Positions 43,601 through 51,729 of a DNA stretch of 64,000 nt are shown here, in pieces. The stretch lies in assembly GCA_949987565.1 (NCBI GenBank), contig OX465105.1, positions 21,819,097-21,883,096 on the forward strand, given 5' to 3'. The notes beneath the pieces were generated by a model. The model saw nothing but the letters and a program-made list of their open reading frames with translations, was not told the DNA's origin and did not search any database. Numbering within the stretch: the first letter of the stretch is position 1; every line of letters begins with the position of its first letter. This stretch comes from Luidia sarsii. Taxonomy: Eukaryota > Echinodermata > Asteroidea > Paxillosida > Luidiidae. The translations under genes were made by a program, and so were the position numbers.

Positions 43601-45827
43601 ATAGACCTGCTAAGATCAAAACATATACGTGTAGGACCTGTAGAGTAATGAGATTTTGCATTTTGGTTATTTTGGCAGTTTTCAAGATTTGTGTTTGTTA
43701 TTCTGCCAGGGTTTGTAAACAAAAATTTTAAAAATCCTTAATTGTCCTAATTGACTGAGGTTTCTCTCATGGCTTTCCCTTCTACCGCCTCCTTTCCCCT
43801 CTCTCCCCCGTCCCTCTTTCATCCGTCTCGGACACACAGCTGTACCTGCAGTCCCGCTGGAAGTGGAGCGACACGGCCTTCTTGCGTCCCTTGGTGCAGT
43901 TCATCGCCCTCATCCTGGCCCTGTACACCTGCCTCAGCCGCGTGTCCGACTACAAGCACCACTGGAGCGACGTGCTTGGAGGGGCGGCCATGGGCTCCAT
44001 CATTGCCGTGCTCGTGGTAAGGACCGCGCTCCGTCCTCTCGTCCACAAACTTTATGAAATCTAAAAAGCAAAGCCAGAAACCGCCACTTGCACGAGGCGA
44101 TCTTTACAGAAAACGCCGTCGAGGGTTTGCCGTGTCGCCCCGAGTTGCCTGTCGTCCTGTTTTTGTTTCTTCACAAGCATGGAGTTCGGCTTAGAGTGTC
44201 ACACGAAAATGTTTGCAAACTGCTCGCCGACTGAAATAACCAAGATGCAGATTCTGAAAAATGACGAGGGCCTGTGGTCAATTTTTTATCAGACTCGTCG
44301 CGACTTTCGATCAGTCGCAAGACGACGGGCGATGACCTGTTTGACCCGTCGCAACTCATGACGGGTTATCAATCGTGAACCGAGTTGCGATGCATTGAAA
44401 GGCTTTTGTGAAATCCACCCCCGATGTTTCGATCCCAGCATGGCCTTGTGCTTTCTCAAAGGCGCTACCATTCGGAGTAAAGTGCCCTGCTGCAATCGGA
44501 ACGTCATGCCTTTTGAGAAAAGGTCCCGCAAGGATAGTTCAGGCCCTCCGCATTGTAGAGAAGTAGGCCTTTGGGTGAAACCTTGAGCATAGACTGCTGC
44601 TACAAATTTCAAGGCAATCAGAATACATTCTGACTGATTTAAATCCTAGTGATTTCAGTCGTCTGAGCAGATGTCTTGAAGAAAAAAGAAGTGTATCATT
44701 CACCTCGCTCAGAACTACCTTTGGGATAGAGTGATACCAACAAGCTTCAAACTGCTTGCTGACTAGAAATCATGAAGAAAAAAAAGAAAAAAATTGACGT
44801 TTGCCGAATGTCTTTGTTGCCTTTCCGATTGATTCTGCTCGGATCAGAATGTCGTTTGATCTGAATAGCTGGACTTTTCTCAACGGCAACAAGGAAAGGA
44901 AGGTGTTTCTTGGCGACACTCAGAAATTGCCGGAAGTGTTCCCTCCTGCATGCTGTACATTCGGTTGCCTTGAAGTTGCTCGTAAAAAAAGAAGAAGAAG
45001 TATGCCCCGCGTCACTACGTTTCTGTGAATGCAAGGCAGTCTTGGTCTGTGCATGGTAGTGATGTAACCTCAATAGCCACCCCCCCCCCACCTTCTCCTG
45101 AAACCAATGACCTCGCAATGAGTCAGACTCCACCCAGAGGTCCTGTTAAAGAGAGAATTGTGTCATGATGCATGATGGGCAAGACGCCATTAACATTTCA
45201 GATGGGACACGTAACCATTCCAAGTTGAATTCAAGAGATCGACGGCCAATTCCGTTCCACAAATGCACCCACAGTCCTTGTCCTGAAAAGTGCCTCAGTA
45301 AAAACAACGTACATAAACCTTTTCTGTGTCCACAGTCTCTCGGTCTCAACGCAAACGAGCGAGGTGAGTCATTGGAATGCATCTGTGCTTGTTGTTGTTT
45401 TTGGTTGGTTTTCGTTGCCTTTCTTTAAGAGGATGGTTGCTGTGGAACTTGCTGCATAAATTTACCTCCGTGACTGTGTAGTAATGGTTATTTCAGGATC
45501 TAAAGCTTATCTTTGGCCTATGCAGTTTTTAAAAAAAATGCCGGTTTGAGAATCGGAAGACACTCTTGCAAGCTGTAGTGATTTTGACAGTCTTAGAAAA
45601 GCTGTAAATGATACGAAAAAGCACTTTGGCATCTCAATAAGAATCTGTTTCATGTTGAATCCATATTCCTTTGTCCTCAAAACCTCCTTTGCAAAGTGAT
45701 AAGTTTTCCCTCCAGTCTCCGTTTTGTTTTCTGATGCGTCCCAAACCATCGTTTATTTCTTTGCGCTGCGTGATGTGATGACAGCAGAGGAGACGGGCCT
45801 TATCTCAGCATTATCAACCTGACTACA

Positions 45828-45858
<31 letters not shown>

Positions 45859-46083
45859 TTCTCCCTTTCCCCTACCCCTGCGTCTTACCCCCCCCCCCTC
45901 TCTTTCCTCGCCCTGCCCCCTCCGTCCACCCTCCCACCTCCCCCCGTCTTGCAGAGTATGGGAGCAACGGACCTCTACCAAATCCGCACCAGCAACGCCC
46001 TGTCCAGTCACCACAATTCCGAAATGGTCTTCATGGAAATGAACCCACGTACGACTCGTAACAAGAATGACGGCTACCTGTGA
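33846..46083 (+). CDS. lipid phosphate phosphatase (phospholipid phosphatase 1/2/3-like), complete
   Basis: LPP enzymes are six-pass membrane proteins that dephosphorylate lysophosphatidate, phosphatidate, sphingosine-1-phosphate and related lipids on the extracellular or lumenal face. Six exons join in frame to 307 residues, normal for the family (about 285-310). All three PAP2 motifs are present: KNVVGRLRP (KxxxxxxRP), FPSGH (PSGH with the catalytic His) and SRVSDYKHHWSD (SRxxxxxHxxxD). An NCT glycosylation site (LNCTEG) lies in the expected loop. Residues FCDDQSLAYPYKDSTI match the family signature after the first membrane segment. The ATG is in a good context (gaaacATGG). Which vertebrate paralogue it equals cannot be decided. 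Introns are 0.9-4 kb and satellite-rich. Confidence 0.96.
34335..34432. mobile_element. degraded AGTCCGAGTAACTTGG-family MITE
   Basis: It begins TTAGTCCAAGTAACTTGGAC and ends in a scrambled GGGTTACTCGGAGTTACTCG / GAGTCTCGGA. It is related to the palindromic MITEs at 10911 and 32182. Confidence 0.65.
34510..34566. repeat. TAG/CTA palindromic microsatellite
   Basis: Alternating TAGTAGTAGTAC and TACTACTACTAC blocks around ACTAGT form overlapping hairpins in PLPP intron 1. Confidence 0.75.
34787..34947 (+). CDS. PLPP coding exon 2
   Basis: Acceptor gcaaaccag|TG. It reads VAVPAILFRIPGLSLPIYM, RGFFCDDQSLAYPYKDSTI, TSAMLYAVGVGLPLIL. It contains the conserved R-G-F-x-C-x-D-x-S-x-x-Y-P-Y block and the start of the second membrane helix. 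It ends in phase 0 (TTG|gtatgc). Confidence 0.95.
34995..35350 (+). repeat. TTC/TTCATC microsatellite
   Basis: About 350 bp of CTT and CTTCAT repeats beginning about 50 nt after the exon 2 donor. Roughly 55 bp of (CTT)n are followed by about 160 bp of (CATCTT)n and again (CTT)n. Polypyrimidine/polypurine strand asymmetry could form triplex DNA. The long open frames of poly-Ser/Phe/Leu here and poly-Met/Lys on the other strand are not genes. Confidence 0.95.
35440..35582. mobile_element. R1 hairpin element
   Basis: Left arm TTTTGATCCTAGCAGGACC, right arm GGCCCTGCTAGGATCAAAAC, then GTCATTTTAGTCAGTGAGCA. A further R1 half lies at 35645-35710. Confidence 0.8.
35755..35810 (+). repeat. GACTCACTCAGG tandem repeat
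   Basis: Four to five units of GGGACTCACTCA in PLPP intron 2. Confidence 0.85.
36540..36720 (-). repeat. interspersed repeat shared with 49170-49370
   Basis: ACAATAGCGCCCTCATTTTT, then AAGGATATTTTTAAAGGTAA and TTTCTGACTCCACT, occur here and in reverse complement at 49215-49330. It is of unknown class. Confidence 0.7.
36800..36960 (-). mobile_element. SINE-2 (tRNA-derived), diverged
   Basis: The minus-strand box B-like GAGTTCAAATCCCGGTTAAA, then a degraded box A (GAATAGCTCCAGG) and GGCTGCCGCCTAAGG, match other SINE-2 copies. Confidence 0.6.
37000..37165. mobile_element. R1 hairpin element
   Basis: It has GTTGCAAACTGCTTACTGAC on the left, TTTCGATCCTAGCAGGACCT, then a partially duplicated centre (GGACCTTTCTCAAAGGCA twice) and a degraded right arm (TGACCGAAACGTCAGG). 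Confidence 0.75.
37520..37854 (+). CDS. PLPP coding exon 3, catalytic motif C1
   Basis: Acceptor ttgtgaag|ATC, phase 0. It contains YLPPGSFNRCCCDVVIPPLL, then a helix (YLAQFFFGFCATLAVFDIS), motif C1 KNVVGRLRPHFFDIC and the glycosylation site LNCTEG. The donor is GCCCA|gtgagt (phase 2). The poly-T/G tract before the acceptor is unusual but gives the only in-frame solution. Confidence 0.95.
38431..38537. repeat. inverted SINE-1 tails (hairpin)
   Basis: TTCAATGAGGGTTTGCCCTG at left and CAGGGCAAACCCTCATTGAA at right form a 107-nt hairpin. Both arms are the SINE-1 3' tail, indicating two tails joined head to head. Confidence 0.8.
39135..39235 (-). mobile_element. partial R1 element
   Basis: It reads GCTTACTGACTGAAATGACC, then GACATTTCAATCCTAGCAGG and CTTTCTCAAAGGCAGA: the left arm only. 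A poorer fragment lies at 38900-38945. Confidence 0.75.
39804..39861 (+). CDS. PLPP coding exon 4, catalytic motif C2
   Basis: Acceptor ctctgtgttgcag|T completes a His codon (CA+T). It reads RSFPSGHAATAAYCMLYLT; PSGH is the C2 motif with the catalytic His. The donor is GACG|gtgagt, phase 0. The 58-nt length equals the small C2 exon of other LPP genes. Confidence 0.96.
39978..40772 (+). repeat. GA-rich satellite with higher-order units
   Basis: About 790 bp of GAGAGAGGG variants starting about 120 nt after exon 4. A 30-nt phrase beginning TACAGAGAAAGAGGGAGAGA and ending in ATACATGTA recurs about 233 bp apart and again near the right end, so longer units duplicated within the microsatellite. 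The 359-codon antisense frame of Ser/Leu/Pro is not a gene. Confidence 0.95.
41370..41690 (-). mobile_element. SINE-2 (tRNA-derived)
   Basis: On the minus strand it has box A-like TAGCTCAGAAGGCAAGAGCG, box B-like GGGTTCGAGTCCCGG and the body after GGCTGGA. About 300 nt of body match 48480-48870 (GCATTTAACCATTAACTGCC here, GCAGTCAACCATTAACTG there). Confidence 0.8.
41830..41990. mobile_element. R2 element, left half
   Basis: It begins GAAGGTTTTCATGGAGAG, then GTTAGCGGTAACACCATGCA, GTGTGTGTGGCTCCAAAAAG and a GCAAAACATTGAGTTTACTG core. I did not find the right arm. Confidence 0.65.
43340..43690. mobile_element. disrupted R1 pieces
   Basis: A left arm (TGTCCTAGCAGGACCTTTTC, 43347-43380), a right-arm start (TACCTTTGAGAAAGGTCCTG, 43480-43501) and a tail (TGCATTTTGGTTATTTTGGC, about 43657) are separated by other sequence. 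Confidence 0.6.
43840..44016 (+). CDS. PLPP coding exon 5, catalytic motif C3
   Basis: Acceptor cggacacacag|CTG, phase 0. It reads LYLQSRWKWSDTAFLRPLVQ, a helix, then CLSRVSDYKHHWSDVLGG and AAMGSIIAVLV. SRVSDYKHHWSD is motif C3 with the His and Asp of the catalytic relay. The donor is CGTG|gtaagg, phase 0; reading through would add a few residues and stop at 44064. Confidence 0.96.
44230..44560. mobile_element. MITE-like hairpin plus degraded R1
   Basis: CGACTTTCGATCAGTCGCAA, with CATGACGGGTTATCAATCG and TTTTGTGAAATCCACCCC, resembles the region 15000-15115 (GATCGGTCGAAAGACGATGA, GTGAAATCC). Degraded R1 arms follow (44425-44560). Confidence 0.5.
45336..45363 (+). CDS. possible 28-nt PLPP cassette exon
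   Basis: It is bounded by tgtgtccacag| and GCGAG|gtgagt. It reads SLGLNANER in phase 0 and would leave phase 1, shifting the last exon to a different 34-residue Pro-rich tail ending at 46061. Splice signals are good, but the tail made without it resembles known LPP tails better. Treat it as alternative. Confidence 0.3.
45827..45856 (+). repeat. TGTC microsatellite
   Basis: Seven copies of CTGT beginning at ATGTCTGTCTG, about 100 nt before the last PLPP exon. Confidence 0.9.
45955..46083 (+). CDS. PLPP terminal coding exon
   Basis: Acceptor ccgtcttgcag|AGT, phase 0. It reads SMGATDLYQIRTSNALSSHH, then NSEMVFMEMNPRTTR, NKNDGYL and TGA. ATDLYQIRTS aligns with VSDFFKERTS at the start of the cytoplasmic tail of vertebrate LPPs, which supports direct joining to exon 5. 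Confidence 0.9.
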   Translation, partial: SMGATDLYQIRTSNALSSHHNSEMVFMEMNPRTTRNKNDGYL

Positions 46084-46199
46084 GGCAGGAGGGAGGAGGA
46101 GGCCGATCCAGAGTGCGCGGACGGACGACTTTCAGCGAAAATTGCTCACTTTGACCGACTTCTGACCGACTTCAATTGCACAAATTTCTTCAACTGTAG

Positions 46200-46455
46200 A
46201 GGGCCCGACGTTTCAATCCCCAGCAGGGCCAAAACGTCGGCGCCTTGAAATTGTTCAATTTTTGTTAAGTCGTTGGTGTTCACATGTATTGATTTACTGT
46301 GCAGGAAGTTTTTTTGCAATTACTTGTATGCAAAAATTTTACTGACTAAAATGACTAAACAGTTAATATACAAAATTAGGAGGGCCTGACGTTTTGATCC
46401 TAGCAGGACCTGTCTGCCTTTGAGAAAAGTCCTGCTAGGATCGAAACATATAAGA
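46200..46455. mobile_element. R1 element pieces
   Basis: Fragments GGGCCCGACGTTTCAATCCC (46200) and a hairpin pair (GACGTTTTGATCCTAGCAGG / AGTCCTGCTAGGATCGAAAC, 46386-46446) begin about 115 nt after the PLPP stop, so they are probably in the 3' UTR. Confidence 0.7.
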
Positions 46456-47154
46456 AATTTTTGACGGATGATACAATATAATGCAAGTTACCAGATAACA
46501 TTTCTTTTTCAAAGAGTTCCAGGATCCTGACATTTTCGATCTTTCACAAAAGCACGGCACTATTGTCACAAGGTTGAATATTCTAAAAAAAAAATTTTTA
46601 TCAGAATACATTTGTCTTTCGCCACATGCAATGGCCCGATGTCACACTATATATTTTATTTGTCATTTGCAAAATTTTATGTAATATTAAGAGAATGACT
46701 TTGAACTGAGAAGTTATATTGATGATAATATTTTACATCAATGGTCTTTAATTAGAGTTTTGAAACACCCTCTAGGCCTGTACCTAACATCAATTTGAAA
46801 GTTGGGTTGGATTTTTTTTAAACTTTGAAGTTTTTGGTTCTTCATTTGAGATGACCAACTCAGACAAGCCAGTTTGACATGGTGTTTATTTTGTTTTGGT
46901 AAAAACAAGGTGCCTTAACCAGAGTGCAGGAATATATATTTTTAAATACACTTTTTAGGAATTTTAGAGAATTTTTATGGAAGCATGCACTTGCTACAAG
47001 CCAGGGAGCCAGAGACCAAGATATAAGCAGTTTTCATAAAGTTTTTTTAAAAATAAGATGAGTTTTAGTTATAGCCCATATGATGGAGTCCCATATTTTT
47101 GATCCCCCGGATTTCTGATGGTATTTTTCGGATATATTAACAAGTAATCAGCGT

Positions 47155-47219
47155 AATAAATTGTCGTAATTTATATCACTTTGCCTGTTCAAAAAGACTG
47201 CATGTATATATATAATAAA
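47155..47219 (+). promoter_or_regulatory. possible PLPP polyadenylation signals
   Basis: AATAAA hexamers at 47155-47160 and 47214-47219, in AT-rich sequence about 1.1 kb after the stop. No transcript evidence is visible, so this is tentative. Confidence 0.3.
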
Positions 47220-47696
47220 TGAAGTGTATGCATAAAATAACAATATAATTTATGTAAAACGCTGTGTAGTATAAAAAAAAACATATTTTGACTGCAATTT
47301 ATGAGAAATGTGATTTTCTTTTTAAATTTAGATTGGTAGTAACTTTTAGATTCTTATATTACCTATCCTCCAACACTGAAATGAAAAGTCCCACCTTCCT
47401 GACAATTGTTCTGTACAACCTTTTGAGCCATTTTATGACTATGTAAATGTAACCATGCATGTGTAAATGCATTCTAATATGATCAAGCCATGCTATCCTG
47501 TGACTAGTTAGTCGATTTCACAATGCCCACACTATCCACCATAAACCAGTGAGTGATCGATAATCCATATTAGCTAAGATAGGATGCATAGTTTCTGAAC
47601 AGCACATACTGTTCCCGAATTATGACTGGTAGTAAATTATAAGGACTTTGGTAAAATCTGTTCCTTTGCTCTATGGTAAAATCGACAAAAGGTCTG

Positions 47697-47855
47697 TAAT
47701 ATACAAAAATGTTGCAAACTGCTTACTGACTAAAATTACCACTAATGCAAATCTTGAAATTTAGTGGGACTGACTTTTCGATCCAAGCAGAAACTTTCTC
47801 AAAGGCACTCTGCCTTTGAGAAAGGTCCTGCTTGGATCGAAACCTAAATTTTGAG
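47697..47855. mobile_element. R1 hairpin element, full copy
   Basis: It opens ATACAAAAATGTTGCAAACT and GCTTACTGACTAAAATTACC. The left arm TTTCGATCCAAGCAGAAACT and right arm GGTCCTGCTTGGATCGAAAC have compensating changes (TTGGATC/GATCCAA), so the hairpin is preserved. Confidence 0.85.
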
Positions 47856-48479
47856 TTTACCTCTGTGTTAAAACACAATTACTCATCAAGACAGACTGGT
47901 GGTCTGGTTTTGACCCAGTATCTGTACTTCAGCTGGCTTAATTTGTTGGGGTAAAAAATTGGGGTAAAAAGTAGTCTTTCATACAAAATGTCGAGGAGAC
48001 CTTGTTTGCTTTTTGTTCAGAAAGGGCAACAAGTGGCTGTGAAGATTTAATTAGGTCTTGAAATTTGGATTCATGATTGTTTAATTTCTTTCTTTTGCAG
48101 AAGACTAAATTTGATGAAAGTATTCTAAAACTTGGAACTGTCCCTCACTTCTCCTTCCCTACCCACCTTTCTGGTTCACTTTTCCTACAACGAGTTTCAG
48201 TTTGAACATTCTGCCCTGTGCAAATGTTTATCAAAACGTGATTTGTTTTCTTTTTCAAATAATAGGTTTCAGTGGAAACAGACTACTTCTCATTGCTTTA
48301 TAAAGTCACCTCAAAAGTATTGGGTGATTTAATTATGCAATTAACTAATTAGCAGCAGCTACAGTGTATTGTAAACTGGAAACACAGTAAAAGAAATTGA
48401 GGAAATAACATGTACATGTATGTAATGCAAACCGTCATGTCTGTTGTTTTGAAGTTTTTCTTCTTGGCAAATTTTGAAA

Positions 48480-48870
48480 AATGGCAAAGAAAACTTCTTG
48501 ATTGAATTGAAAATCGGCAAAGAAAACGGGACTGGACCCAGGACTTTAACCCGAGACCTCTGGTTTTGTGTACCAGGGTTCTTACCATCTGAGCTATCCA
48601 GCCCTTAGATGGTGGCTTTATAGTCTTTGCTGGGGTGGGGCATGCACCAGCCAGCCATAAGCAGTCAACCATTAACTGTTGCAAATCTCCAGGGATCGCA
48701 TCCCCCACTTTTTATTCAGATGCAGATGTCGTAAACCTGGCAATGAGCAGCTCGGGGATCACACAAAGTGGATGCAGCCTTTTCAATTGCAGTCAAACAA
48801 AGGAAAAACTGACTGGGAACTCTTCAGTGAACAAGCTGAAAACGGCAATGCACCCCAAGGCCCAGTGCAG
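48480..48870 (-). mobile_element. SINE-2 (tRNA-derived), near full length
   Basis: On the minus strand it has box A-like TAGCTCAGATGGTAAGAAC, box B-like CGGGTTAAAGTCCTGGGTCC and a body of about 300 nt matching 41370-41690. Of the copies here it best shows the total length (about 390 nt). Confidence 0.8.
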
Positions 48871-49169
48871 TATTGTAACACGTGGAATTTGCTAGGTCGT
48901 CTGAAGTCCTGGGTCCCTGGTGTTACCGGTAGAGTGGCACAGATTGGGGCTTACAGTATCGTTGCTTTCAGGGTGGTTCGAGCATGGTTTGAGAGAAATT
49001 ATGAGCCTTACTCCTTCCTCCATGAACAAACTAAGGATAAGGGGCTACTAGGTAGCACTTTTTTTTAATCTCATGATCAATACTACGAGTTTGTTGTCGT
49101 AATCATACAGCCGCCTAGGGTCTCCGCAATAGATATTATCACAGTGAAGCTCATTTTCTGCTGCCATCT

Positions 49170-49370
49170 AGGGATCTGAAGTGTACAAACATAAATATTG
49201 GCAAGCGTCTTTTTCTTAGTGGAGTCGGAAATTGGTCATCTTTTTTACCTTTAAAGATATCCTTACAAAATAATGAGGGCGCTATTGTAAAGTCACGTCA
49301 AGAACCCATAATTTAAAAACATGATAAAAAACATTAACTTTCAAACTATCAAACTAATCGGTAACGTATG
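49170..49370 (+). repeat. interspersed repeat shared with 36540-36720
   Basis: TTAGTGGAGTCGGAAATTGG, TTTTACCTTTAAAGATATCC and AAATAATGAGGGCGCTATTG match 36540-36720 on the opposite strand. Confidence 0.7.
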
Positions 49371-49668
49371 TTGGTTTCGACCCTCTGCCGAGTATGAATA
49401 ATCATGGTGGAATGGAATAATTATGCACGTACGTACGGACCACTGACAGTACCACTCCGGATCCGTATGAGTGATACTCATGTATGTGTCTGCTTTGGCG
49501 ACCCTTGGGTAGCATAAAGTGGTAAACGGCAGAACTTAGTGGGCTTGACGTTGTTTGGAAAAAAATATGATTAGATGAGCAATATAGGGCCTATAATTAT
49601 ATCTAAAAATCAAAGCTCTGTATCTGTTTTCTTTACCTTTCATTTTTTTAGCCTATGCAATTAAGGCA

Positions 49669-49970
49669 TGAAAGGGTGGGGGACGTATTAAGTCGTGAAC
49701 CCCAAACACGACGGGTGGCGCTCTCACCTCCGACCCTTAAACTTAACAACTTAGAGGTCGCGCTTCGTTTATATATCAGCTAGAATCGAGTGGTCATTTA
49801 GCCATGGTTATCGATTTGAAGAAATCTAGTACGGTCCGAACATAGATCTGCGCATGCGCGATAACCTGCAAGTTTACGGCCTTCACATACTGTTAAATTA
49901 ATATAGCGCCCTCATTTTTGAAAGGGTGGGGGACGTATTAAGTCGTGAACCCCAAACACGACGGTAATTG
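49669..49970 (+). repeat. 46-bp direct repeat pair
   Basis: TGAAAGGGTGGGGGACGTAT and AAGTCGTGAACCCCAAACAC occur at 49669-49713 and 49918-49963 with almost no difference, about 250 bp apart. Both are followed by a GGCGCT. Confidence 0.9.
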
Positions 49971-50639
49971 GCGCTTTAAGTTGATTGAATTCAGTGAATA
50001 TTAACGAATGAATAATTATTAACGCTGAGTCGTCGTAGCAGCGCATATATATTATGAGTGGATGGTTCTGAATAGAGCGGATGTACTTATGTTCCCAGAA
50101 TTCTGATTGTATACTCATCGTCAACGTTCAACGTACAGAGCGGACGGTACAAAATGAAAGAACACAACTTCAGTACTTGGACGAGCGTGAAAATCTGCTG
50201 AGCATGAAAAAACATTGCGATCTTTATTGGTTTTGACTTGCTTTTCAATTTCACTTATCTTCACTTTCTTTAGCATGAAACAAGTTATGGTCCGAGTTCT
50301 AAGACACAGTTAGACAGATGGAAAAGGAATATTGTGCTAAAAAGGGGTTCCGGCTCGCGTTTGGCATTTAATTGGCTGCCACTGCCGGTATATCTGACCA
50401 TGATCTGACTTATAAAAAATAATAACCATCGAATTCGAGTCCGAGTTTATAGTTTGACGCATTGGAAACATTATTGTACCTATAGAGGGCGCTATACTTC
50501 CGGCGAGACGGCGCGAAATTTCGTTAATGGGAAGGGCCGTCGCGCGAAGAATGGAATGGTAGTTCCGGTGCGTAGAGCTATTTCCCATTAGAAGCAGTTG
50601 TGTAATTTGTGTCAATGTTTTGAAGTGACACACGTTAAC

Positions 50640-50739
50640 TTCGTGTGCACACTGACGCTGGACATTGTGCAGTTGCAAGGGTTGAAATGAATTAGCTTTG
50701 AATTAGCAACGACAGATCAATGTTGTCAGCGCCGAAAGA
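50640..50739 (+). promoter_or_regulatory. possible PKMYT1 5' UTR exon with uORF
   Basis: A consensus donor (CCGAAAGA|gtaagt) ends at 50739 in otherwise gene-free sequence upstream of PKMYT1. Spliced to the acceptor before 51604, an ATG at 50720 opens an eight-codon uORF whose TGA overlaps the main start as ATGA. The 5' limit is unknown. Confidence 0.35.
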
Positions 50740-50956
50740 GTAAGTTAATCACGACTTTGCGTGTGTATTTCTGTCAATGTGACGCTGTGTCAGTCAATCA
50801 GTGTGTGGTTTGATTGGTGGTTTAAGTAACTACAGTACGCAGTACTCAGTAGTACTATTGATTAGTATTACAATACCATGGTATTACTTAGTGACTACTG
50901 AATAGTAGTGTTACTGTAATAGTAATTACTACTTAATACTCATTGCCATGGTTTAC

Positions 50957-51318
50957 CTAGTCCGAGTAACTTGGACCCAATCGCCCTTTAAAAACAAAGA
51001 AAAAAGGGCGATTGTAACTGTAACTGTAATAAGTGTAAGTGTAAGTACCGGTAGTAGGTACTGTAACTGTATTAATTAAGCAGTGGCTGTTGTTACGGCA
51101 GTCGTCCGTGTGGTTCCCTGACTTGATTGTATTTCGTCAGCATTGAAGGCTGGTTGTGGTTGAACCAGTCTAGTAATATTACTAGTATTAGCTGATAGTA
51201 TGGTTCCAAGAGCTAAACATCCTGACAAATACTGTGAAGTCAGGGAACCACACGGACGACTGCCGTAACAACAGCCACTGCGTATTAATTAAGGCAATGG
51301 TCTAAGTTACTCAGACTA
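50957..51318. mobile_element. AGTCCGAGTAACTTGG MITE interrupted by another element
   Basis: The left arm AGTCCGAGTAACTTGGACCC with CAATCGCCCTTTAAAAAC/GGGCGATTG, and the right arm GGTCTAAGTTACTCAGACT, are inverted but separated by about 290 bp that include the 202-bp element at 51080. Confidence 0.75.
51080..51281. mobile_element. 202-bp inverted-repeat element nested in a MITE
   Basis: The ends GCAGTGGCTGTTGTTACGGC and GCCGTAACAACAGCCACTGC are perfectly inverted, continuing through AGTCGTCCGTGTGGTTCCCT (about 45-50 nt). An 11-bp direct repeat GTATTAATTAA flanks it (51069-51079, 51282-51292). Confidence 0.9.
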
Positions 51319-51606
51319 TGGTTTACCATAGTCATAGTACTCATTCATAGAGCAATCGTTTAACTTAGTAAGACCTACTTAGTAATACCATGGTAAGACT
51401 GTTGTGGAATTGAAAATGTACGTGGCGTTATTAATTGATCTGAACATGGTTACAGCCAAATGAATTGGAAATCTTCCAGACCATACACACAACACCGAAA
51501 AACAAAACCCAGTACTGGCAGTAGGACTAGGACTGAGTAGAGTAGGTAGAACATATACTTAAAAAAACTGCCGACTTGATGCACAATTGTTTCTCCGTTG
51601 CAGACC

Positions 51607-51729
51607 ATGAAGGACATCAGCGTGCAGTCGGACCATGAGTCCTCTTTGAAATCGAGTCTTTTCCAGAGTCCGAGACCGACCCCCAAGTTTTTGGCAGAGC
51701 ACACGTGTACAACATTCTCCCAGAAGAAG
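51607..51729 (+). CDS. PKMYT1: PKMYT1 coding exon 1 (start)
   Basis: The exon begins at 51604 after ttctccgttgcag. The ATG opens [20 protein letters not shown], then [20 protein letters not shown] and K. The donor is AAGAAG|gtatgt, phase 0. Upstream frames do not continue, so this ATG is the likely start. The tail of this exon reads antisense as an unrelated open frame. Confidence 0.8.

Larger units (their letters stand above)
46084..51606. other. PLPP-PKMYT1 intergenic region and 5' UTR/intron
   Basis: It holds R1 pieces (46200-46455), AT-rich probable PLPP 3' UTR with AATAAA at 47155 and 47214, an R1 hairpin (47697-47855), a SINE-2 copy, a shared interspersed repeat (49170-49370), a direct repeat pair (49669/49919), a possible PKMYT1 first exon (to 50739) and nested hairpin elements (50957-51318). 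I see no protein gene. Confidence 0.55.

Noticed and set aside
44017..44064. Phosphatase ending by read-through of exon 5 (VRTALRPLVHKLYEI)
   Set aside because: A good donor (gtaagg) lies at 44017 at the intron position expected for LPPs, and the exon at 45955 supplies the expected tail. Read-through could still be an intron-retention form.
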